DNA from: Stappia sp. MMSF_3263
GTDB taxonomy: Bacteria > Pseudomonadota > Alphaproteobacteria > Rhizobiales > Stappiaceae
Assembly: GCF_030733745.1 (NCBI RefSeq)
Contig: NZ_JASHIK010000001.1
Coordinates: 496,001 to 560,000, forward strand
Length of the DNA stretch: 64,000 nucleotides
Direction of reading: 5' to 3'
Under the pieces are notes generated by a model that was not told the origin of the DNA, ran no database searches, and saw only the letters and a list, made by a program, of their open reading frames with translations. Made by a program: the position numbers and the translations under genes. Numbering within the stretch: the stretch's first letter is position 1; each line of letters starts with the position of its first letter. Shown here in pieces: positions 19,468 to 28,272 of this stretch.

Positions 19468-20193
19468 TCAGTCGCCGACGAGGCGGCTTGCCGTGAACGG
19501 ATAAAGACGGCCGTCGCCCAGAAGGAAGACCGAAAAGGCGCGGGGCGTGAAAAACGGCTTCCAGGCCTGGTCGAGCACGTTGAGCCCACCCGTCAGCACG
19601 CCGAAGGCCGGCATCACCAGCCTGTGGCCGTCGGTGGCGAAGCAGGGACGACGCACGCTCCGGCCGTAGCGGCGGATGCGTGCCGCCGGATGCAGGTGCC
19701 CTGCGATTTCCCCGGGATCGGCGCCGGCGAGGGGCTCGTGCCGGAAGACGAGGCGGCCGAGCGCGACCTCGTCGACGGTCTCGCCGCACAGGCCGACCGG
19801 GGCGACCGGGTCGTGATTGCCGGTGACCCAGATCCATTCGCGGCCGAGCTGCAGGGTGGTGAGCATTGCCCGGTAGGCGGCCGGCAGCCGGTCCGATCCT
19901 TCCCCGTCGTGGAAGCTGTCCCCGAGCGCGACAACGCGCGTGGGCTGGAAGGCGTCGATCGCCTCGGCAAGCTTTTCCAGTGTCGCGGCGGTGTCGTAGG
20001 GCGGCAGCATCACGCCCTTGCGGGCGAAGGATGAGCCTTTCTCGAAATGCAGGTCGGCGACGACGAGCGTGTTCTGGTCCGGCCACCAGAGCGCGCCGCT
20101 GTCATGCAGGCCGACAAGTTCTCCGGCAATGGAGATGTCGTGGCAGACAGGCGCATATCGGCGCGTTTCGATACGGGCTGTGAACGGCCTCAC
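19468..20193 (-). CDS. pdeM: Ligase-associated DNA damage response endonuclease PdeM
   Basis: A 241-residue calcineurin-type metallophosphoesterase. The metal-site motifs appear in order: VVADLHFEKG, VALGDSFHDGEGSDRL, WVTGNHDP and GHLHPAARI. PdeM enzymes occur with an Lhr-type helicase, an MBL exonuclease and an ATP-dependent ligase, all present here. The start is GTG at 20193, overlapping the helicase stop (GTGA), so both are translated from one minus-strand transcript. Activity on DNA is inferred from the family. Confidence 0.92.
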   Translation of the reverse strand: MRPFTARIETRRYAPVCHDISIAGELVGLHDSGALWWPDQNTLVVADLHFEKGSSFARKGVMLPPYDTAATLEKLAEAIDAFQPTRVVALGDSFHDGEGSDRLPAAYRAMLTTLQLGREWIWVTGNHDPVAPVGLCGETVDEVALGRLVFRHEPLAGADPGEIAGHLHPAARIRRYGRSVRRPCFATDGHRLVMPAFGVLTGGLNVLDQAWKPFFTPRAFSVFLLGDGRLYPFTASRLVGD

Positions 20194-22742
20194 CCCATGG
20201 CCTCCCTGACCAGATCGTCGGCGGCATCCGCGAGGAGCGCTTCCTGCGCTTCTCCGTACACAGGCTCCTTGCCGATCTCCAGCATCACCGGAACGGCAAG
20301 CGGCGACACCCGTGCGAGCGGAGTATGCGTGATTCGCTCGCGAATTCGGCGGAGAAGTTCGCCCAATCTGGAGATATCCAGAAGTCCTGTGGCCGCATCC
20401 TGCCATGTCGCCTGGAGAAGGATGTGGTCCGGCTCGTGCCGATGCAGCACGTCATAGATCAGGTCGGAGGAAATTGTCACCTGCCGGCCACTTTTTTCCT
20501 GTCCCGGGTGGCGGCGCTCGATCAGGCCGGCAATCACCGCGCAGTTCCGGAAAGTGCGCTTCATCAGGCTGGATTCCGCCAGCCACGCGTCGAGATCGTC
20601 GCCCAGCATGTCCTCGTCGAACAGCTCGGCCAGCGACAACCGGCCGCAGCCGATCATTTCGCCGAGATCGGCCAGGCACCAAACGGCTAGCGCATAGTCG
20701 TTGGCGACGAAACCCATCGGCCGCGCACCCAGTCGCTCCAGCCGGCGGGTAAGCAGCATGCCGAGTGTCTGGTGGGCGAGGCGGCCGTCGAACGGGTAGC
20801 AGACGAGATAGTGCTTGTTGGCCCTGGGGAACGTCTCCACCAGCAAGCCGTCGGGAGCAGGCAGGGCGGAGCGCAATTGCTGGATCTCCAGCCATTCGCG
20901 CACCTGGTCGGGCAGGGCTGTCCAGCTTCGCGGATCGGCGACCATCGCCCGCACGCTCGCCGCCAGATAGGTGGACAGCGGAAACTTGCCGCCCTGGTAG
21001 GAGGGGATTTTCGGCGCCTCCGCCCGTCCGCGCGAGACGTAGGCCTCGTTCTCCCGCAGGCCTTCGAAGCGCAGGATCTCGCCGGCGAAGAGAAACGTGT
21101 CGCCCAGCGAGAGCTGTTCGACGAACCATTCCTCTATTTCGCCGAGCCAGCGGCCGCCCCGGCCGACAGGCGTGCGCCGGCCGTCCGCCTTCGAGCGTAC
21201 CAGGCGGACCTTCAGCATCGGCGCCTCGACGATCGTCCCGACATTGAGCCGGTATTGCTGCGCGATCTTCGGGTGCGACAGGCGGAAGCGGCCGTCCTCC
21301 TCGCGCTTCAGGCGCGAATAGCGCTCATAGGTGCGCAGCGCGTAGCCGCCGGTGGCGACGAAGTCGACGACCTGCTCGAACTGCTCCCAGGCAAGGCCGC
21401 GATAGGGCTCAGCCGAACGGATCTCGCGATAGAGCTCAAGCGGGTCGAACGGTCCTGCGCAGGCGCAGCCGAGCACATGCTGGGCAAGGACGTCGAGCCC
21501 GCCGGTGCGCAAGGGCGGCGTGTCCTGGTGTCCGGCGCGCGAGGCGGCGAGCGCGGCCTGGCACTCCAGCACTTCGAACCGGTTGGCCGGCACCAGGATC
21601 GCGCGCGAGGGCTCGTCCATGCGGTGGTTGGCGCGGCCGATGCGCTGGGCCAGCCGGCTGGCGCCCTTCGGCGCACCGACATTGACGACGAGATCGACGT
21701 CGCCCCAGTCGATGCCAAGATCAAGCGAGGAGGTGCAGACGATGGCGCGCAGGGTGCCCGCCGCCATTGCCGCCTCGACCTTGCGCCGCTGGCCGACATC
21801 GAGCGAGCCGTGATGCAGCGCGATCGGCAGGTTCTCGTCATTGGCATGCCACAGCGCCTGGAACAGCGCCTCGGCCTGCGAGCGGGTGTTGACGAAGACG
21901 AGGCTGGTACGGTGGTCCTTGATGATCCGGTAGATCTCGCCGACGGCATGGCGGGCGGAATGGCCGGACCAGGGCAACCGTTCGGCCGTGTCGAGGATGG
22001 TGATATCCGGCTCCGCCCCTCCGGCCACCGTCACCAGTCCCGCCAGCGCGCGTTCGGTTCCAGGTATCTCGTCAGGCGTCTCATCCGGTGTCTCATCCGG
22101 CGTTTGGCCGACGAGATAGGCGCGCAGGTCGTCCGGTTCGGCAACCGTTGCCGAAAGTCCGATGCTGCGCAGGCCCGGCGACAGGCGGCGCAGCGCGGCG
22201 AGGCCGAGCGACAGAAGGTCGCCGCGCTTGGAGGTGACGAGTGCGTGCAACTCGTCGAGGATGATCGTGTCGACCCCGCTCAGCATCTGCCGCCCTTGCG
22301 CGTCCGACAGCAGCAGGGCGATCTGTTCCGGCGTCGTCAGCAGGATGTCGGGGGGAACATGCTTCTGTCGCTGGCGCTTGTGCGAGGGCGTATCGCCGGT
22401 GCGCGTCTCGATGCGGATGTCGAGCCCGATCCCTGCGACCGGCGCCTCGAGGTTGCGGGCGATGTCGACGGCCAGCGCCTTCAGCGGCGAGATATAGAGC
22501 GTGTGCACTCCGCGCCGGCCGGCCGACCCCGGCTTGCGCTTTCCGCGCGCGGCGAGCGCGACGAGGCTCGGCAGGAAGCCGGCCAGCGTCTTGCCGGCGC
22601 CGGTCGGGGCGACGAGCAGCACCGAGTCGCGCTGCCTTGCCATCTCCAGCAACTCGATCTGGTGGGCGCGCGGCTGCCAGCCGCGGCTCTCGAACCAGCG
22701 GAGGAAGCTTTCAGGCAGCAGGGGCGAAGCAGCGGCATCCAT
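20190..22742 (-). CDS. Ligase-associated DEXH-box DNA helicase (Lhr-like)
   Basis: The 850-residue superfamily 2 helicase has Walker A APTGAGKT (K51), the DEXH-type box ILDELHALV, a SLSATVAEP-like motif III (IGLSATVAEP) and the C-terminal LVVNVGAPKGASRLAQRIGRANHR motif VI. A winged-helix/Lhr-core region follows. It is the helicase of the ligase-associated repair set. The start at 22742 places LLPESFLRWF close to the N-terminus, as usual in the family; an ATG at 22799 is possible, and neither has a clear ribosome site. Three tandem 12-bp units (22068-22103) encode a TPDE repeat in a loop after motif III. It is divergent from the exonuclease gene by about 110 bp. Confidence 0.92.
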   Translation of the reverse strand: MDAAASPLLPESFLRWFESRGWQPRAHQIELLEMARQRDSVLLVAPTGAGKTLAGFLPSLVALAARGKRKPGSAGRRGVHTLYISPLKALAVDIARNLEAPVAGIGLDIRIETRTGDTPSHKRQRQKHVPPDILLTTPEQIALLLSDAQGRQMLSGVDTIILDELHALVTSKRGDLLSLGLAALRRLSPGLRSIGLSATVAEPDDLRAYLVGQTPDETPDETPDEIPGTERALAGLVTVAGGAEPDITILDTAERLPWSGHSARHAVGEIYRIIKDHRTSLVFVNTRSQAEALFQALWHANDENLPIALHHGSLDVGQRRKVEAAMAAGTLRAIVCTSSLDLGIDWGDVDLVVNVGAPKGASRLAQRIGRANHRMDEPSRAILVPANRFEVLECQAALAASRAGHQDTPPLRTGGLDVLAQHVLGCACAGPFDPLELYREIRSAEPYRGLAWEQFEQVVDFVATGGYALRTYERYSRLKREEDGRFRLSHPKIAQQYRLNVGTIVEAPMLKVRLVRSKADGRRTPVGRGGRWLGEIEEWFVEQLSLGDTFLFAGEILRFEGLRENEAYVSRGRAEAPKIPSYQGGKFPLSTYLAASVRAMVADPRSWTALPDQVREWLEIQQLRSALPAPDGLLVETFPRANKHYLVCYPFDGRLAHQTLGMLLTRRLERLGARPMGFVANDYALAVWCLADLGEMIGCGRLSLAELFDEDMLGDDLDAWLAESSLMKRTFRNCAVIAGLIERRHPGQEKSGRQVTISSDLIYDVLHRHEPDHILLQATWQDAATGLLDISRLGELLRRIRERITHTPLARVSPLAVPVMLEIGKEPVYGEAQEALLADAADDLVREAMG

Positions 22743-22850
22743 CGTCGCCAAGAGATAGGCTCTTGCGGAGAGTGCGTCGAGACGCGGATCGAAAACCATG
22801 GGCCGACACATGCATTTCCAATCTCTCGCCGCATGCCTACATTTGCAGTC

Positions 22851-23972
22851 ATGATGCGGCCAGCCACCACGAAGCCGACCCCGACAGTTACAACGGGCGG
22901 CGACATTCTGACGCTGACGCCGGCCGGGCTCTACTGCCCGCGCGGCGACTTTCATGTCGATCCGGTGCGCCCCGTCGCAAGGGCGCTGATCACCCATGGC
23001 CACGCCGACCACGCACGTGCCGGCCACGGTGCGGTGCTCGCCTCGCGCCAGACGCTCGACATCATGGCGATCCGCTACGGCGAGGATTTCGCGGGCAGCA
23101 CCCAGGTGGCCTTGCCTGGTGAACGGATTCGGCTGGGCGAGGTCACGGTCTCTTTTCATCCGGCCGGCCATGTGCTCGGGTCGATGCAGGTTCTGATCGA
23201 GGCAGGCGGTCGACGCATCGCCATCTCCGGCGACTACAAGCGCCAGGCGGACCCGACCTGCGCGCCTTTCGAGCTGATCGAGTGCGATGTCTTCATCACC
23301 GAGGCGACCTTCGGGCTTCCCGTTTTCCGCCATCCGCCGGTGGCCGGCGAGATCGACAAGCTGCTGGCGAGCCACAGGCTGTTTGACCAGAGGACACATC
23401 TCGTCGGCGCCTATTCGCTCGGCAAGGCGCAGCGGCTGATCGCCGAACTCAGGGCACGCGGCTATGGGCGGATGATCTATCTGCACGGTGCACTGGTGCG
23501 GCTCTGCGCCTATTATGCCGAGCAGGGGGTCGGTCTCGGCCCGCTGGAGCCGGTGGGCGAGCGGGCGAGGGACCTGGCGGGTGAAATCGTGCTCTGCCCG
23601 CCGGGCCAGCTTGCCGACCGCTGGGCGCGGCGCTTCGGCGATCCCGTCACGGCGGTCGCTAGCGGCTGGGTGCGGGTCAGGGCGAGGGCGCGCCAGCGCG
23701 GTGCGGAACTGCCGCTGGTGATATCGGATCACGCCGACTGGGACGATCTCAGGAAGACGATTGTCGAGACGGGCGCGCGCGAGATATGGGTGACGCACGG
23801 AGCGGAGGAGGCCCTGGTGCACTGGTGCGGTAGCCAGGGCCTGGACGCCCGGCCGCTCAACCTGATCGGCTATGGCGATGAGGGCGACACGACGGATGCC
23901 GTCGAGCGAGAGGCCGGGACTTTGGCCGAGATACGGGCGGATGCGACCGCCGGGACCGGGAGTGCCACATGA
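22851..23972 (+). CDS. Ligase-associated DNA exonuclease (metallo-beta-lactamase fold)
   Basis: This roughly 373-residue protein has the MBL signature THGHADHARAGHG near residue 45, the second metal ligands in HPAGHVLGS and SGDYKRQADPT, and beta-CASP-like features (GAYSLGKAQRLIAELR, then LVISDHADWDDL with a terminal WVTHG). It is the Artemis/SNM1-like exonuclease found with ATP-dependent ligases in proteobacteria. ATGs at 22833, 22851 and 22854 are all possible; 22851 was chosen arbitrarily, and none has a good ribosome site. The stop overlaps the following gene by ATGA. Confidence 0.9.
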   Translation: MMRPATTKPTPTVTTGGDILTLTPAGLYCPRGDFHVDPVRPVARALITHGHADHARAGHGAVLASRQTLDIMAIRYGEDFAGSTQVALPGERIRLGEVTVSFHPAGHVLGSMQVLIEAGGRRIAISGDYKRQADPTCAPFELIECDVFITEATFGLPVFRHPPVAGEIDKLLASHRLFDQRTHLVGAYSLGKAQRLIAELRARGYGRMIYLHGALVRLCAYYAEQGVGLGPLEPVGERARDLAGEIVLCPPGQLADRWARRFGDPVTAVASGWVRVRARARQRGAELPLVISDHADWDDLRKTIVETGAREIWVTHGAEEALVHWCGSQGLDARPLNLIGYGDEGDTTDAVEREAGTLAEIRADATAGTGSAT

Positions 23973-24391
23973 GTGACGAGATTTCAGGGCCCGAGGGCCT
24001 GCAGGAGCCTGACGAGGGGTTCGACGAGGGTCTGCTCGACCTCTTCGACGATTACCGCGAGGCGTTCGAGGATTTCGACGCGGAAAGCGTCGCCGACTGT
24101 TTCGCGTACCCGGCGGTGATCTGGCAATTCGGCAAGGGCAATGTCTTCCAGGACGACGAGGAACTGCTCGAGAACATCGAGAAGCTGTTCGCCGCACTCG
24201 ACAAGGAGGGCGTGGTGAGTTCCGCCTTCGACGTGCTTTCGACCCATGTCGAGGGAGACGCGGGCATGGCAACGCTTGCCTGGGTGCAATCGGATGCCGA
24301 GGGCGAGCCGGTGATCGAGTTCACCTGCCACTATCACCTGATCTATGACGGCGACACCTGGCGCATCGCGATGATCGTCAACGAACCCTGA
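23969..24391 (+). CDS. NTF2/SnoaL-like small protein between exonuclease and ligase
   Basis: The 140-residue, strongly acidic protein opens with DE-rich sequence (EGLQEPDEGFDEGLLDLFDDY). It then shows the alpha+beta cone pattern of NTF2-like proteins: a helix with FEDFDAESVADCFAYPAVIW, a second helix and ending strands EFTCHYHLIYDGDTWRIAMI. Such domains bind small ligands or act as adaptors; no catalytic residues are evident. The ATG overlaps the exonuclease stop by 4 bp, and the ligase ATG is only 13 bp downstream, so all three are one transcript. I do not know it as a standard part of the repair cluster, which makes its position notable. Confidence 0.8.
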   Translation: MSDEISGPEGLQEPDEGFDEGLLDLFDDYREAFEDFDAESVADCFAYPAVIWQFGKGNVFQDDEELLENIEKLFAALDKEGVVSSAFDVLSTHVEGDAGMATLAWVQSDAEGEPVIEFTCHYHLIYDGDTWRIAMIVNEP

Positions 24392-24404
24392 CCGGTCCGC
24401 CGGG

Positions 24405-26060
24405 ATGCACCGCTTCGCCACCCTGCTGGACAGGTTGTCCTTCGAGCCGCGCCGCTCGGCGAAGCTGGCGCTGCTTGGGGACTACTTCTCGCGCGAGAGC
24501 GATCCGGCGCGTGGTTACGCGCTTGCCGCGCTGACCGGCAATCTGAGGTTCCGCAACGCCAAGCCGGCGACCTTGCGCGCGCTTGCCGCCGAGCGTGTCG
24601 ATGCGCATCTCTTCGCGCTCTCCTACGACTTCGTCGGCGACCTGTCGGAGACGATCGCGCTGATCTGGCCTCACTCCGAGGCGGCCGGATCCGGCAGGTC
24701 GCCGCCGCTCGGCGAGGTGGTGGAACGGCTGGAAAGGGCGGGCCGCGGCGAGGTGCCCGGGCTGATCGCCGCCTGGCTTGACACGCTGGACGAGACCGGC
24801 CGCTGGGCGCTGCTGAAACTGGTCACCGGCGGGCTTCGCGTCGGCGCCTCCGCGCGGCTCGCCAAGACCGCCGTGGCGAACCTGGGCCCGCTCTCGCCCG
24901 ACGATGTCGAGGAAGTCTGGCACGGGCTCGCCCCACCCTACGAGGCCCTTTTCGCCTGGGCGACCGGCAAGGGCGAGCGGCCGGAAACCGATGATCCGGT
25001 GCCGTTTCGCCCGGCGATGCTCGCCCATCCGCTGGAAGTGCGGGAGACCGGGACGCTTGATGCGGGCGATTTCGCGGCCGAGTGGAAGTGGGACGGCATC
25101 CGCGTACAGGCTGCTGCCGGGCGGGACCGGACGGGCGCCTTGCGTCGCCGGCTCTACACGCGAACCGGCGAGGACATTTCCGCGGCCTTTCCCGATCTTG
25201 TCGAAACGCTCACCTTCGAGGCCGCCATAGACGGCGAGTTGCTGGTCGTGATCGACGGACTGGCACAGAGCTTCAACACGTTGCAGCAGCGCCTCAATCG
25301 CAAGACGGTGACGGCGAAGATGATGCGCGATCACCCGGCGACGATCCGGGCCTACGATCTTCTGGCGCTCGATGGCGAGGATCTGCGCCAGCGTCCCTTT
25401 CGTGAACGGCGGAGAATGCTGGAACGGTTCCTCGTTGCACTTGACCATCCGCGCATCGACCTCTCGCCGCTGGTCGCGGCCGACGGTTGGGAGGCGCTCG
25501 GAAAGGCACGTTCCGACCCGTCCGCGTTTCATGCCGGCGGCGACGCCGCGGCGATCGAGGGCCTCATGCTGAAGCGCTGGGAGGCGCCTTATCTGCCCGG
25601 CCGGCCCAAAGGACAGTGGTTCAAGTGGAAGCGCAATCCTTTTCGGGTCGATGCCGTGCTGATGTATGCACAGCGCGGCCACGGCAAGCGCTCCTCCTAT
25701 TATTCCGACTACACGTTCGGCGTCTGGCGACCGCGCGAGGACGGCGGCGAGGAACTCGTACCCGTCGGAAAGGCCTATTTCGGCTTCACCGACGAGGAAC
25801 TGCTGGAGATCGACCGCTTCGTGCGCAACAACACGGTCAACCGCTTCGGTCCGGTGCGCGAGGTGCGGCACGAGGCGCAGGCCGGACTGGTGCTGGAAGT
25901 CGCGTTCGAAGGGCTGAACCGATCCGGTCGCCACAAGTCGGGCCTGGCGATGCGGTTTCCGCGCATTTCGCGCCTGCGCTGGGACAAGCCGCCGGTCGAG
26001 GCAGACCGGATCGACACCTTGCTGGCGCTGATCATGGATGGCGCGACAGACGGCGCTTGA
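24405..26060 (+). CDS. ATP-dependent DNA ligase (cisplatin damage response type)
   Basis: The 551-residue ligase has an N-terminal helical DNA-binding domain (1-200). The adenylation domain follows, with nucleophile Lys228 in EWKWDGIRVQ, RRRLYTRTGEDIS (motif Ia/III region), AAIDGELLVV and EGLMLKRW (motif IV). The OB-fold has QWFKWKRNPFRVDAVLMYAQ, and the end is RFPRISRLRWDKP. The enzyme seals nicks using ATP and partners the neighbouring helicase, exonuclease and PdeM in the ligase-associated DNA damage response set. It is the third gene of the plus-strand arm. The start is supported only by position. Confidence 0.94.
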   Translation: MHRFATLLDRLSFEPRRSAKLALLGDYFSRESDPARGYALAALTGNLRFRNAKPATLRALAAERVDAHLFALSYDFVGDLSETIALIWPHSEAAGSGRSPPLGEVVERLERAGRGEVPGLIAAWLDTLDETGRWALLKLVTGGLRVGASARLAKTAVANLGPLSPDDVEEVWHGLAPPYEALFAWATGKGERPETDDPVPFRPAMLAHPLEVRETGTLDAGDFAAEWKWDGIRVQAAAGRDRTGALRRRLYTRTGEDISAAFPDLVETLTFEAAIDGELLVVIDGLAQSFNTLQQRLNRKTVTAKMMRDHPATIRAYDLLALDGEDLRQRPFRERRRMLERFLVALDHPRIDLSPLVAADGWEALGKARSDPSAFHAGGDAAAIEGLMLKRWEAPYLPGRPKGQWFKWKRNPFRVDAVLMYAQRGHGKRSSYYSDYTFGVWRPREDGGEELVPVGKAYFGFTDEELLEIDRFVRNNTVNRFGPVREVRHEAQAGLVLEVAFEGLNRSGRHKSGLAMRFPRISRLRWDKPPVEADRIDTLLALIMDGATDGA

Positions 26061-26119
26061 TCGCCGGCGCGTCCCGTCGCAGGGTGCCGGCGGAAAAAGC
26101 TGAGCAAGGAACAGCCTGA

Positions 26120-26740
26120 ATGCAGCGCGTCATCGACTATTTCTACACGCATGCCTCACCCTGGGCCTATCTCGGCCATACGGCATTTCTCGCCATGGCC
26201 GACAAGCAGGGCTACGCGGTGCGCTTCCGCCCGGTGTCGCTGACCACGGTCTTCGCCGAAACCGGCGGACTGCCGCTGGCCAAGCGCCATCCGGTGCGCC
26301 AGGCCTACCGGTTGGTCGAACTGCAGCGCTGGCGCGAGTTCCGCAACCTGCCATTGACCCTGCAGCCGGCCTATTTCCCGGTCAATCCGGATCTTGCCGA
26401 CCGCATCGCGCTGGCGATCGCCGTCGATGGCGGACCGGTGGCTGCCTACACGCAGGCCGTGTTCGAGGCTCTTTGGGTGGCGGAGCAGAACATCGCCGAG
26501 GAAGACACGCACAAATCTATTCTCGGCAAGCTCGGGCTGGATGCGACCGCCGTGATCTCCCACGCCGGCGAGAAGCAGATTGTCGAACGCTACATGGAGA
26601 ACCAGTCCGAGGCGATCGCCGAGGGGGTTTTCGGATCGCCGAGTTATGTGCTGAACGGCGAGATCTTCTGGGGGCAGGACCGGCTGGAGCTGCTGGAGGC
26701 GGCGCTTTCCAGTGGCCGTGGCCCTTACGGGCAACCCTGA
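26120..26740 (+). CDS. 2-hydroxychromene-2-carboxylate isomerase family (DsbA/kappa-GST fold)
   Basis: A 206-residue thioredoxin-fold protein with an inserted helical domain. The active-site region is FYTHASPWAYLG, where Ser13 replaces the DsbA cysteine pair, as in kappa-class glutathione transferases and chromene-carboxylate isomerases. The typical C-terminal GVFGSPSYVLNGEIFWGQDRLELLE is present. The family uses glutathione in aromatic degradation, for example of naphthalene, but many members have unknown substrates, and no aromatic pathway is seen nearby. AAGGAACAG precedes the ATG. It follows the ligase by 59 bp and might share its transcript. Confidence 0.87.
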   Translation: MQRVIDYFYTHASPWAYLGHTAFLAMADKQGYAVRFRPVSLTTVFAETGGLPLAKRHPVRQAYRLVELQRWREFRNLPLTLQPAYFPVNPDLADRIALAIAVDGGPVAAYTQAVFEALWVAEQNIAEEDTHKSILGKLGLDATAVISHAGEKQIVERYMENQSEAIAEGVFGSPSYVLNGEIFWGQDRLELLEAALSSGRGPYGQP

Positions 26741-26848
26741 ACCGTCATTCGAACGCACGCATGGTCGTGCTTTTGCCACGGCGAGGCGCCATGATCACGG
26801 GACGGCGAGCGGCAGCGCGTCGTGCCGGCCAGACGAGGAAAACACGTC

Positions 26849-27352
26849 ATGCGGATTGCGACCCTGGTGCTTGTTGCCATGCTCGGCGCGGCTGCCTGGC
26901 CTGCCGTGGCACAAACGGCGGACCGGCCGCAGGCGGACGACCGCTACGTGCTGGCCCCTGCCGGAGAGGGATACCTCCGGCTCGACCGGCAGAACGGCCG
27001 GGTGGCCGAATGCAGCCTTCGCAACGATAGCTGGCGATGCGTGCCCGTTCCCGACGCGCAGCTTGCTCTCGAGGCGGAGATCGCGCGCCTTGCCGGGGAA
27101 GTGGCATCGTTGCGCGCGGAAAACGCCAGGCTGTCGGGAGGGACGGACAGCGACCGTCCCGGAACGTCGCCCCGCACCTTGCCGGAAACGGCACCCGGCA
27201 CGCCGCCGAGCACGGAGGACGGGCGTCCGCGCTTCAGCCCCGAAGAGGAAGCCGAGCTGGACAAGGCGCTCGACTTCACAGAGCAGGCGATGCGCCGCTT
27301 CTTCGGATTGATGAAGACCCTGCGCGACGAATACGAAGGGATGGGCAAGTAG
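26849..27352 (+). CDS. Exported protein of unknown function with a coiled coil
   Basis: The 167-residue product carries a signal peptide (residues 1-22, ending AVA-Q) and a short beta motif YVLAPAGEGYLRLDRQNGRVAECSL with one Cys pair (CSLRNDSWRC). A short coiled coil (LEAEIARLAGEVASLRAENARL), a Pro/Thr-rich linker and an acidic C-terminal helix (EEEAELDKALDFTEQAMRRFF) follow. I do not recognise a named family. GAGGAAAA precedes the ATG. Its stop lies 3 bp from the stop of the convergent thioesterase-like gene. Confidence 0.75.
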   Translation: MRIATLVLVAMLGAAAWPAVAQTADRPQADDRYVLAPAGEGYLRLDRQNGRVAECSLRNDSWRCVPVPDAQLALEAEIARLAGEVASLRAENARLSGGTDSDRPGTSPRTLPETAPGTPPSTEDGRPRFSPEEEAELDKALDFTEQAMRRFFGLMKTLRDEYEGMGK

Positions 27353-27355
27353 CGC

Positions 27356-28228
27356 TCAGCGCTTCAACAGGCCCTTGAGGATCGCCGAGCGAATCTCCTC
27401 CTGCAACGGCACCGCCTTGCGGCTTTCAAGATTCATGGTAAGCGCGACCACGTCGCAGATCGCCGCGAGACGGTGGGTCCGCGCCTCGTAGAGATAGTGG
27501 CGGAAGGTGAAGGTCGTCCGGCTCGCGCCGGTCAGTCCGCTCAAGGTCAGGACCGGCTCGCCCTGTTTCAGCGGGCTTGCCCAGACAAGCTTCATTTCCA
27601 CAGCGACACGGCCCAGGCCACGCTTGGTCAGCCAGCCGTCGGTCATCGGCGTGCGGTTCCACACATGCGGCGCGCCTTCGGTGAAGCAGGTGAGCGCGAA
27701 AGCATCGTCGGCCCGGCCATCCGGACCGGTGTTGCGCGGCAGCACCGTGGCCCGGTGGACGACATTGGCACCGGCTGCCTCCACCTGGCGGGCGGTGACG
27801 CCGGTTGCCTCGGGCGCCGAGGACAGGCTGCGCGGCTGCGCCTTGTCGGGCATCGGGGCGCTGGCTTCCTGGAACCGGCGGCGCAGTTCCCGGGCCATGC
27901 CGTCGGAGGGCGCATACCCGTCGATGGCGGTGGCGGCCAGAACACCGTCGACCGTGCGTCGCAACTCGTGGACCACGGTCAGCATGTAGGGACCGTCGAA
28001 GGCGATGTGGCTGGTCGCCATCAGCGTGTCGCCGGCATAGAGCTCGGCATGATAGCGGATGTGGCGGGCACGCCGGGCCCCGGCGACCGCGTCGCTGAGG
28101 CCGGTCATCAGTCGGAATTGCCGGTCGGCCTCCTCGAAGCGGGCGAGGTAGAATTGCACGTTGAGATGATCGTTCTCGTCGCACTCCCAGCAATTCACGA
28201 AGGAAAACAATGTTTCGAATGCAGGCAT
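27356..28228 (-). CDS. Double-hotdog acyl-CoA thioesterase-like protein
   Basis: The 290-residue protein shows two hotdog-fold halves. The first runs from FSFVNCWECDENDHLNVQFYLARFEEADRQF, with the asparagine/aspartate motif near DHLNVQFYL of 4-hydroxybenzoyl-CoA thioesterases, through RHIRYHAELYAGDTLMATSHI. The second holds KRGLGRVAVEMKLVWASPLKQGEPV and TFTFRHYLYEARTHRLAAI. These enzymes hydrolyse acyl-CoA thioesters; the substrate is not evident. GGGGAG lies upstream of the ATG at 28228. It is cotranscribed with, and 44 bp downstream of, an alpha/beta hydrolase gene. Confidence 0.82.
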   Translation of the reverse strand: MPAFETLFSFVNCWECDENDHLNVQFYLARFEEADRQFRLMTGLSDAVAGARRARHIRYHAELYAGDTLMATSHIAFDGPYMLTVVHELRRTVDGVLAATAIDGYAPSDGMARELRRRFQEASAPMPDKAQPRSLSSAPEATGVTARQVEAAGANVVHRATVLPRNTGPDGRADDAFALTCFTEGAPHVWNRTPMTDGWLTKRGLGRVAVEMKLVWASPLKQGEPVLTLSGLTGASRTTFTFRHYLYEARTHRLAAICDVVALTMNLESRKAVPLQEEIRSAILKGLLKR

Positions 28229-28272
28229 GGTCGGCTCCCCGGGAGCGTGTCGAATGGTTTGGAGGGTGAAGT

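Noticed and set aside
20772-22850. Long N-terminal extension of the exonuclease frame across the helicase gene
   Set aside because: The real exonuclease begins near 22833-22854. The upstream part is antisense to well-conserved helicase motifs and resembles no protein.
26072-26119. Possible separate promoter between the ligase and the isomerase genes
   Set aside because: No -35/-10 pair could be recognised in the 59-bp gap, so cotranscription cannot be excluded or confirmed.
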